Assembly: GCA_905478555.1 (NCBI GenBank)
Contig: CAJQIZ010000012.1
Span: 1 to 64,000, forward strand
Length of the DNA: 64,000 nucleotides
Origin: an uncultured Flavobacteriales bacterium
GTDB taxonomy: Bacteria; Bacteroidota; Bacteroidia; Flavobacteriales; BACL11
Reading direction: 5' to 3'
Each line of letters opens with the position of its first letter. Position 1 is the first letter of the stretch. Position numbers and translations under genes: made by a program. The notes below the pieces were generated by a model that ran no database searches, was not told the origin of the DNA, and saw only the letters and a list, made by a program, of their open reading frames with translations. Positions 52,169 through 59,546 of the stretch are shown piece after piece.

Positions 52169-53224
52169 TTGAACTCTTTATTACATATAGTCTTTCCCTT
52201 ATTGACATCATTTGTTGTTACTTATTTTGCTATTCCGAAAATTATTCATTTTGCTAATAAAAATAATTTTTTTGCAAAAGGAGGAAGAAGGCATTCTCAT
52301 GAGAAAAAAACTCCTATATTTGGTGGGATAGCTATATCTGCTGGATTATTATTTTCATTATTATTTTGGGCTAAATTAGAAGAAATCCAGTTCATATTAG
52401 TTAGTTTAATTATAGTTCATTTTATTGGATTACTGGATGATTTACTTTCTTTAACTCCTATTAAGAAATTAATAGGGTTATTTTTTGCTATTTTTATTTT
52501 AATGTTTTTAGGAGATTTACAAATTAAAAGTTTTCATAATTTATTTGGAATACAAGAAATCCCAGAGTTAGTCGCAATTCTATTTACTCTTTTTGTAGCA
52601 GTTATAATAACTAATGCTTATAATCTTATTGATGGTATTGATGGTTTAGCGGGAGGATTAGGAGTGATTGCTTCTTTCGTATTTGGTTTAATTTTTCTTT
52701 TTAATTGTGATATTCAATATGTTATATTGTCTTTTACTCTATTCGGTGCTTTATTAGCATATCTAAAATATAATTTTAATCCCGCATCTATTTTTATGGG
52801 AGATACTGGATCTTTAGTAATAGGTCTATTTTTTTCTATTTTATCTATTAGATTAATAAATGAGGGAGTAAACATTCCTAATGATCATCAATATATTAAT
52901 AAAGGTCCATTTATAACTATTGTAATCTTAGCAATTCCTTTATTCGACACTTTTAGAGTATTCTTTATTCGTATTTTTTCTGGATACCATCCATTAAGGC
53001 CAGATAGAAATCACATTCATCATGCTTTATTAGATTTAGGTTTAGGTCATAAAATGTCTACATTTATTCTTTATATTTATAGTGTTGTCATTGTTTTTCT
53101 TTCTTATTTTATGATTGACATGAGTCTAGGACTTTCTATATTTTTATTATCTATCATTGTATTAGGATCTATGTCTATTCCCTTTATTTTAATAAGGATA
53201 AAAAAGACAAAGAGTGAAAAATAA
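52169..53224 (+). CDS. Polyprenyl-phosphate sugar-1-phosphate transferase (WecA/TagO/MraY-like)
   Basis: The 351-residue membrane enzyme of the PNPT family starts lipid-linked glycan synthesis by moving a sugar-1-phosphate, usually GlcNAc-1-P or similar, to undecaprenyl phosphate. It has about ten helices with GLLDDLLSL near 87-95, DGIDGLAGG near 154-162, MGDTGSLVIG near 210-219 and the C-terminal His motif RPDRNHIHH near 271-279. Start is TTG at 52169, since no ATG lies upstream of the conserved FAIPKIIHFA. It overlaps the next gene by 11 nt. It is the likely initiating enzyme of the polysaccharide. Confidence 0.9.
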   Translation: MNSLLHIVFPLLTSFVVTYFAIPKIIHFANKNNFFAKGGRRHSHEKKTPIFGGIAISAGLLFSLLFWAKLEEIQFILVSLIIVHFIGLLDDLLSLTPIKKLIGLFFAIFILMFLGDLQIKSFHNLFGIQEIPELVAILFTLFVAVIITNAYNLIDGIDGLAGGLGVIASFVFGLIFLFNCDIQYVILSFTLFGALLAYLKYNFNPASIFMGDTGSLVIGLFFSILSIRLINEGVNIPNDHQYINKGPFITIVILAIPLFDTFRVFFIRIFSGYHPLRPDRNHIHHALLDLGLGHKMSTFILYIYSVVIVFLSYFMIDMSLGLSIFLLSIIVLGSMSIPFILIRIKKTKSEK

Positions 53225-54785
53225 AATTCTATTCTTTTTATTTTTTACTTGTGCACCTTCTCTTCATTCTCAACAATCAAACTCTACTTTTTCTCGTAAT
53301 TATAATATTTTTTCAGAATCTAAAAATCATGTTATTTCAAATATTTTACATTCTGGAGTAAAACCATTCCTGCTAATAAATATAGATTCTAATATTCAGA
53401 ATAATGAAGGTAGTTGGCTTTTCAGAAAATGGAATAAAGAACATTTTATACAAGAACAAACTGATGATTTTTCATTAATTATTAACCCTATTCTTAATTT
53501 AGAAATTGGAAAAGAAAAGGGTAACAGTAAATTAATTTGGACCAATACTAGAGGTATAATTGCAGATGGTAAGTTAGGAAAGAAATTCTCCTTTTACTCC
53601 TCCTTCCTCGAAAATCAATCTGTTTTCCCAAGATATATTACAAATAATATATTTTCAAAATCTTCATGGATAGTGCCTGGTCAGGGAGAAGCTCATTGGA
53701 CTATTGATAGTATTTTTGATTACGCTATTGCATCTGGACACTTTTCATATCAAATATCAAAATATAGCAAAATACAATTCGGAACAGCTAAGAATTTTAT
53801 TGGTGATGGTTATAGATCTTTAATTTTATCAGATAATTCTTTTAATTACCCTTTCTTAAAAGTGAATACTGCCGTAGGTATTTTCCAATATACTAACTTA
53901 TATATGCAGCATATGGATTTATCTTCTAACTACCCTTCACAGGAATTTTCTTATGATAAAAAATACATGAGTTTACATTATTTGAGTGCGAATATTTCTG
54001 ATAGATGGAATCTTGCAATTTTTGAAACTGTAGTTTGGGGGGAGACTAGAACTCCTGAATATTCTGGTTTTGATATTGCTTATTTAAATCCTATTATATT
54101 TTTAAGGCCTGTTGAGTTTTCTTTAAATTCACCGGATAATGTGTTAATGGGTATGAACTCTAAATTTAAACTTTCTAACTCATCTCATTTGTATGCTCAG
54201 TTTGTATTAGATGAGTTTTCTGGTCCATCTTTAAATGGAGAGGGGTACTGGGGAAATAAGTACGCCTATCAGATAGGAGTGAAATATTATGATGTATTTG
54301 GCCTGAATAATCTTGTTATTCAATTAGAAAATAATTTATCTCGACCTTATACTTATTCCCATTTTAATAGTTCTCAAAATTATGGGCATTATTTTCAAAG
54401 TTTAGCGCATCCGTTAGGCTCTAATTTCAATGAAATTATATTTTTTACCGACTATAAATATAAAAAATGGGAGCTACATTTACAGTTATTAAAAGCTAAG
54501 TATGGTGGTAAAATAATAGGAGATCCTACTAGCTATGGTAATGATATTTTTATGTCTAATAGTGATAGACCTTCAGATTACGGAATTGAGATGTTTCAAG
54601 GTAATTTATCAGATTTAAACTATTCTAAATTTACAATTTCGTATTTGTTTAATAGTAAAACTAACTTAAAAGTTGAAAGTGGTTATATCTATAGAAAATT
54701 GGAAGATGATACTTCTGTAAACACAACAAATTTCTTTTTCTTTGCATTAAAATCGGATTTGTTTAATCGTTATTATGACTACTAA
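53214..54785 (+). CDS. Wzi/RemB-like outer-membrane beta-barrel (capsule assembly type)
   Basis: The 523-residue exported protein (signal up to about residue 19, ...APSLHSQ) has family-type strands such as FGTAKNFIGDGYRSLILSDN near 188-207 and GETRTPEYSGFDIAYLNPI near 275-293. These resemble the Wzi capsule-assembly barrel and the RemB-type gliding-motility protein of Flavobacteriia; I cannot separate the two from sequence alone. A role in holding the exported polysaccharide at the surface fits the locus. GTG start at 53214 overlaps the previous gene by 11 nt. It overlaps tsaB by 11 nt. Confidence 0.72.
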   Translation: MKNKILFFLFFTCAPSLHSQQSNSTFSRNYNIFSESKNHVISNILHSGVKPFLLINIDSNIQNNEGSWLFRKWNKEHFIQEQTDDFSLIINPILNLEIGKEKGNSKLIWTNTRGIIADGKLGKKFSFYSSFLENQSVFPRYITNNIFSKSSWIVPGQGEAHWTIDSIFDYAIASGHFSYQISKYSKIQFGTAKNFIGDGYRSLILSDNSFNYPFLKVNTAVGIFQYTNLYMQHMDLSSNYPSQEFSYDKKYMSLHYLSANISDRWNLAIFETVVWGETRTPEYSGFDIAYLNPIIFLRPVEFSLNSPDNVLMGMNSKFKLSNSSHLYAQFVLDEFSGPSLNGEGYWGNKYAYQIGVKYYDVFGLNNLVIQLENNLSRPYTYSHFNSSQNYGHYFQSLAHPLGSNFNEIIFFTDYKYKKWELHLQLLKAKYGGKIIGDPTSYGNDIFMSNSDRPSDYGIEMFQGNLSDLNYSKFTISYLFNSKTNLKVESGYIYRKLEDDTSVNTTNFFFFALKSDLFNRYYDY

Positions 54786-55464
54786 TTTACCACTAATCCT
54801 CAATATCGAAACTTCTACTAAGAATTGTTCTGTAGCCTTATTTAGAGGAGATTTCTTACTGTCAGAAAAATCGTTGTTATCTGATAAGTATTCTCACTCA
54901 GAAACTTTAACTTTATTTATTGAAGAGGTGATGAGTGATGTTAAATTAAAATTATCAGATTTATCAGCTATAGCTGTAAGTAAAGGTCCTGGATCTTATA
55001 CAGGATTAAGAATTGGAGTTTCTACTGCTAAGGGATTAAGTTATTCCCTTTCTATTCCATTAATTTCTGTTCCAACCCTAAAGTCAATGGCGTACAGTAG
55101 GTCTCAAATAAATTCAAATTTTGATTTATATTGCCCTATGATTGATGCAAGGAGAATGGAAGTTTTCTCTGCATTTTATAATGTTGAAAATAATGTAATC
55201 AGAAATGTACAAGCGGACATTATTGATGAAAATTCCTATTTAAATTATTCTCAAAAAAGTATTTTATTTTTTGGTGATGGTTCCGCTAAATGTAAGGAGA
55301 TAATAAAATTGAAAAACGCATCTTTTATAGATGATATCTATGGTTGTGCAAGGGATATGGGTATAATATCTTTTAAAAAGTACTTGAGTAATGATTTTGA
55401 AGATGTAGCTTATTTTGAGCCTTTCTATCTTAAAGATTTTGTTGCTGGGAAGAAAAAGAATTAA
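54775..55464 (+). CDS. tsaB: tRNA threonylcarbamoyladenosine synthesis protein TsaB
   Basis: TsaB is the inactive partner of TsaD needed for the t6A37 modification of ANN-decoding tRNAs. The 229-residue ASKHA-fold protein begins LILNIETSTKNCSVALF and has the family block VSKGPGSYTGLRIGVSTAKGL near 68-88. It overlaps the previous surface-protein gene by 11 nt, a housekeeping gene fused to the end of an accessory transcript. Its stop overlaps the convergent helicase stop by 4 nt. Confidence 0.93.
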   Translation: MTTNLPLILNIETSTKNCSVALFRGDFLLSEKSLLSDKYSHSETLTLFIEEVMSDVKLKLSDLSAIAVSKGPGSYTGLRIGVSTAKGLSYSLSIPLISVPTLKSMAYSRSQINSNFDLYCPMIDARRMEVFSAFYNVENNVIRNVQADIIDENSYLNYSQKSILFFGDGSAKCKEIIKLKNASFIDDIYGCARDMGIISFKKYLSNDFEDVAYFEPFYLKDFVAGKKKN

Positions 55465-57317
55465 CTTCTTCCTCCTTCTTTCTTATCTTTAAATCTACTT
55501 TTAAAAGTATTTCCTCCTCCAGAACTTCTTCTTTCTCCACCACCTCTTTCAGATCTTCTATTACTACTAAATCCGCTTCTTCTTCCACCTCCACTTCCTT
55601 CAGATTTTGAGTGTCCTCCAGAACTTCTTTTTCTGTCAGAACTATATGGTTTTCCTCTTCTTTTTCCCTCATCATTTTTTGGTTTAGATACTTCTACTGT
55701 AAGTTTGTATCCGTTCCATTGGCTATCTTTAAATCCTTCTAAAACTTCTTTTTCAGCAGAAGACTCTACTTCAAAGAAAGAGAATCCTTGGAGTATATCA
55801 ATTTTTCCAATTTGTAGGTTTCTATTTCTAGTAAACTCGTTTACTAATCCGATTAAATTTTGAGGTTCACATCTATGTGTTTTACCAAGGTTGATAAAGA
55901 ATCTTGTAAATCCTTCATCAGAATGTCCTCTCCCGCTTCTTCCACTGTCTCTCCCTCTATCTCTTCCACTGTCTCTACTATCTCTTCCTTTTGATGCAGT
56001 AATATTTAAATCTGGTGCATTTTTATAGAAAGATAAAAATCTGTTAAACTCTGCAGAAACAAAGTGTTTTACTAATTCTTCTTTATCCAAATGAGATAAC
56101 TTTTCTTCTATAATAGGTAAGTGCTTTTCTATTTGAGGACTAACATCAGTTTTTACAATTTTATCAATTAATTTTAAAAGTTGAATGGCGCAAATTTCAT
56201 CTCCTCCAGGTACTTTCTTTAGAATTAATTCTTTTCCTAGCATTTTTTCAATTGAGAATAATTTTCTTTTTTCTCTACTATGAGAAATAATAATTGAAAT
56301 CCCTTTGTTTCCCGCTCTTCCTGTTCTACCAGATCTATGAATATAAATTTCATTATCATCAGGTAAGTTATAATTTATTACATGAGAAAGTTCATTAATG
56401 TCAATTCCTCTTGCAGCAACATCAGTAGCTACTAAAATTTGTAAGTTTCTTTTTCTGAATCTACCCATTACATGGTCTCTTTGTGATTGAGATAACTCTC
56501 CATGAATTGCATCAGCATTATAACCGTCTTGCATCAATTTATCAGACACTTCTTTTGTTTCCCTTCTGGTTCTACAAAAGATTATACCGTAAATCTCTGG
56601 ATTTACATCACATATCCTTCTTAATGCTTTGTATTTATCTCTAGCGTTCACCATGTAGTAATGGTGTTCTACTGTTGACGCTCCTTCATTTCTTTTAGCA
56701 ACTTCAATTCTCTTTGGAGAGAACATGTAATCTTTTGTAATTCTTAGAACTTCTTTCGGCATTGTAGCTGAAAAAAGTAATGTTTGTTTTTTCTCAGGTG
56801 TTTCAGCTAAAATTATGTCTAAATCTTCCTTGAAACCCATGTTTAACATCTCGTCTGCTTCATCTAAAACTACAAATTCAATATCTTTTAGTTTTAGTTT
56901 TTTTCTATTTATTAAATCAATAACTCTTCCTGGTGTACCAACAACAATCTGACTTCCTGAATTTAATTGTCTGATTTGTGTTTGGATATTAGCTCCACCA
57001 TAAACGGCTGTTATCTTTAATTTCTTGATGTATTTTGCATAAGATTCTAAATCTTTAGTAATCTGTAAACATAATTCTCTTGTAGGGCAAAGCATTATTG
57101 CTTGTGTCTGATTTCTGTCTGTATCTATTTTATGAATTACTGGTAATCCAAAGGCTGCTGTTTTTCCTGTTCCTGTTTGCGCTAATGCAATTAAATCTGT
57201 TTCCTCTGTAATTACAAAAGGAATAGACTCTTGTTGTATCGGTGTAGGGTTCTCAAATCCTAAATCTGTTATAGCTTTTAGGATGTCTTTATTTAATCCT
57301 GTTTCTGAAAATGTCAT
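55461..57317 (-). CDS. DEAD-box ATP-dependent RNA helicase with DbpA-type RNA-binding domain (DeaD/CsdA-like)
   Basis: The ATG at 57317 gives 618 residues; a TTG 18 nt upstream lies in the promoter and is rejected. Helicase motifs are all visible: Q motif GFENPTPIQQ near 20-29, AQTGTGKT at 46-53, LDEADEM, FSATMP, and HRSGRTGRAG. The region near 470-540 resembles the DbpA RNA-binding domain. The tail (about 545-618) is Arg/Gly/Ser/Lys-rich, with blocks like GGGRRSGF and ERGGGERRSSGGG, typical of cold-shock helicases that remodel rRNA. It is single-gene, with its own promoter. Confidence 0.93.
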   Translation of the reverse strand: MTFSETGLNKDILKAITDLGFENPTPIQQESIPFVITEETDLIALAQTGTGKTAAFGLPVIHKIDTDRNQTQAIMLCPTRELCLQITKDLESYAKYIKKLKITAVYGGANIQTQIRQLNSGSQIVVGTPGRVIDLINRKKLKLKDIEFVVLDEADEMLNMGFKEDLDIILAETPEKKQTLLFSATMPKEVLRITKDYMFSPKRIEVAKRNEGASTVEHHYYMVNARDKYKALRRICDVNPEIYGIIFCRTRRETKEVSDKLMQDGYNADAIHGELSQSQRDHVMGRFRKRNLQILVATDVAARGIDINELSHVINYNLPDDNEIYIHRSGRTGRAGNKGISIIISHSREKRKLFSIEKMLGKELILKKVPGGDEICAIQLLKLIDKIVKTDVSPQIEKHLPIIEEKLSHLDKEELVKHFVSAEFNRFLSFYKNAPDLNITASKGRDSRDSGRDRGRDSGRSGRGHSDEGFTRFFINLGKTHRCEPQNLIGLVNEFTRNRNLQIGKIDILQGFSFFEVESSAEKEVLEGFKDSQWNGYKLTVEVSKPKNDEGKRRGKPYSSDRKRSSGGHSKSEGSGGGRRSGFSSNRRSERGGGERRSSGGGNTFKSRFKDKKEGGRS

Positions 57318-57332
57318 ATTGTAAATTTTTTG

Positions 57333-57340
57333 CAAAATTA
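57333..57340 (-). promoter_or_regulatory. -7 element for the DEAD-box helicase gene
   Basis: On the minus strand TAATTTTG matches TAnnTTTG, ending 15 nt before the ATG at 57317. It overlaps an in-frame TTG and so excludes that codon as the start. No long cold-shock-type leader is present if this promoter is used. Confidence 0.5.
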
Positions 57341-57415
57341 CTCTTTTATTATTATATAGAGTGTTTTATACAGAAAAAGACTTTTTTTAAGAAAAGGATG
57401 TGAAATATTGATAAT

Positions 57416-59536
57416 TTATTTTATAATTATTTTTCGGATAGTTGTATTTCCTGTTTCAGTAATTATCTTTACAAAATAAACCCCCTTATTTTTAATTATA
57501 AAATTAGTAGATTTTGAGTCTTGAATAAATCTTCCTTCAATGTCATATATTTTAATATTATTTACTACATCTGATGTTGTTATATTTACATTTCCTGTCG
57601 AAGGGTTGGGGTAAATTTCTAATTTAAAGTTAGAGATAGAGTTTATGGATGTAGCTGATAATTCTCCCCATCTCTTTTCAAACTCTTGTAAGTATATATT
57701 TGCAATAGTTTGATCGTGAATTATAATTGTGTTTTCATCTGAATTATTTTCCGCATTACTACTCCAATTATGTGAACCTGTTAAAACAGTCGGTTCTGCC
57801 GTAGGTGATCCGGCGTCTGCGATAGCATATTTATGATGAAAAGAATAAGTTACCCCCATATGAGATCTTACATTTACACCTCCGCTTATCAAATTATCAT
57901 ATTCACTTCCAGTTCCATTTTGCATTTCAATTATGCCTCTAATGTTCACACCAAAATCTCCTTCTTTTTCAATTATAGATGACGCAATATCGTCTCTAGT
58001 GAATGATAATAGACCAAATTCTAATGAATAATCTACATTATTAATAAATTTTAATATTTGTGAAGTTGTTTGGTCAGAGGGAGAGAAGTAAACTTCTACT
58101 TCTGTTCCGTTTAGATTAAATAAATGGGGTGTATTATCTTCTTTTTGAGATCCAAATATTCCACTCCACATTTCATTGAATTCAATAGTATATGCTTGTG
58201 CAATTGACTTATCTTGTACAAAGATAAGATTATTATAATCATTAAACAAATTAGAAGGATTGGACCAATTAGTAGAACCTCCCATTACCCAAGAGTTATT
58301 AGTTGAATTAGCGTCTACAATGATAAATTTATTGTGCATAATTCCAGACAAACTATTATTTCTGAAAACAATAGGTATATTAGAATTTAAGCTGTTTAGC
58401 ATTGTATTTGTAACGTCATCATCTGCAATATATCTAACTATTACTCCTCTATTATAAGCGTCATTAATGGCAGTTGCGATAGTAGCGTCAGATGCATTAT
58501 ATACACAAATATCTAAGGTGTTTTGTGCTAAATCCATATACGCTTTTATAGTATCGTTAAAGAATGTAGTTATGTTTTGAGCATCTGTACCTGAAGAATA
58601 TGAAACATCAACACTGTGATTAAAATAAGGTCGTATTTTACCAGAAGAATTAGATGCTGTTATATAAACTCCCACATTTGAAAAAGCAGTATCTACTCCA
58701 TTTACAGAATAAACTTGTACATAGTAAACAGTAGCTGGTTGTAATCCAGTTAAACTTAAGTTGTGTGACATTGTACTTCCAGTCATGTTTATACTATTTC
58801 CTAAAGAAGAAGTTGTACCGTAAAAACACTCAGTAGTTGCATTATCGGAAGTAGTCCAACTTAAATCAAATCCGCTATTTGTAATATTTGTTTGCGTAAT
58901 AGGAGATGTAATTAATAGGTTTCCTGTCGGAATAATATCTGAAGAATCTCTAGGTAATATTTGATATCCATCATTTGCAGGCAAATTAAAAGTATATTGA
59001 GAAGAAATACCTATAAGAGTAGCTGGTCCCATTGGTATTAATGAATTTTCTAACGGGCTTCCTGCTCTAATATAAATTTTACCTGTTTCTCCATTTGACA
59101 CAAAATCATGTGTTCCTGCGGTGAAAAGTGATCCTCCAGAATTAAATATAAGATTATCTATCTGTATTAATTGAGATTCTGTATTTTCTCCTACTTGTAA
59201 TGGTGTTACTAATTGTGGAGTCATTATGTTTCCTGTACTAATTGTAGAGTTTATAGATGCTGGAGTCATTTCCAATAAACCATTATAATCAATTAAAACT
59301 CCAGTTACAGTAATTTCATCTCCTCTTACTACGGTTCCTAATGTAGCAGGATCGTAAAGAGCTAGTCCTCCTGTTCCATCTTCTATATATCTGATAGGCC
59401 CAAGTTCGTCTCCATTTGTAACAATTCCTGTAACAGTAACCGTTGCTCCTATTCCTTGAGTTCTAGCTGTTGCGATATCTTGTGAAAAACTAACTATAGT
59501 AAGTAAGCTTAAAATAAGTGTCGTAATTTTTTTCAT
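57416..59536 (-). CDS. Secreted phospholipase D-like nuclease with OB-type domain, FN3 domain and T9SS sorting domain
   Basis: The start at 59536 gives signal peptide MKKITTLILSLLTIVSFSQ and 706 residues; in-frame starts further upstream lie inside the previous gene. The N-terminal domain (about 22-200, with GATVTVTGIVTNGDELG and GDEITVTGVLIDYNG) resembles the OB-like nucleic-acid-binding domain of YhcR-type secreted nucleases. An FN3 domain follows (about 210-300). Two HKD motifs then appear, HNKFIIVD near 399 and HHKYAIAD near 565, each followed by a Gly-Ser-x-Asn-Trp-Ser segment as in PLD-family nucleases. A type A sorting domain closes it (IYPNPSTGN). It should be exported by T9SS and act on extracellular DNA or RNA, or on phospholipid. 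Confidence 0.85.
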   Translation of the reverse strand: MKKITTLILSLLTIVSFSQDIATARTQGIGATVTVTGIVTNGDELGPIRYIEDGTGGLALYDPATLGTVVRGDEITVTGVLIDYNGLLEMTPASINSTISTGNIMTPQLVTPLQVGENTESQLIQIDNLIFNSGGSLFTAGTHDFVSNGETGKIYIRAGSPLENSLIPMGPATLIGISSQYTFNLPANDGYQILPRDSSDIIPTGNLLITSPITQTNITNSGFDLSWTTSDNATTECFYGTTSSLGNSINMTGSTMSHNLSLTGLQPATVYYVQVYSVNGVDTAFSNVGVYITASNSSGKIRPYFNHSVDVSYSSGTDAQNITTFFNDTIKAYMDLAQNTLDICVYNASDATIATAINDAYNRGVIVRYIADDDVTNTMLNSLNSNIPIVFRNNSLSGIMHNKFIIVDANSTNNSWVMGGSTNWSNPSNLFNDYNNLIFVQDKSIAQAYTIEFNEMWSGIFGSQKEDNTPHLFNLNGTEVEVYFSPSDQTTSQILKFINNVDYSLEFGLLSFTRDDIASSIIEKEGDFGVNIRGIIEMQNGTGSEYDNLISGGVNVRSHMGVTYSFHHKYAIADAGSPTAEPTVLTGSHNWSSNAENNSDENTIIIHDQTIANIYLQEFEKRWGELSATSINSISNFKLEIYPNPSTGNVNITTSDVVNNIKIYDIEGRFIQDSKSTNFIIKNKGVYFVKIITETGNTTIRKIIIK

Positions 59537-59546
59537 AGTTATTTTT

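Noticed and set aside
55430-55675. 81-codon Glu/Val-rich ORF on the minus strand at the end of the helicase
   Set aside because: It is a frame shadow of the repetitive Arg/Gly-rich helicase tail and overlaps tsaB.
57318-57335. TTG start six codons upstream for the DEAD-box helicase
   Set aside because: The TTG is part of a TAATTTTG promoter element on the minus strand, and the helicase family begins near MTFSETGL.
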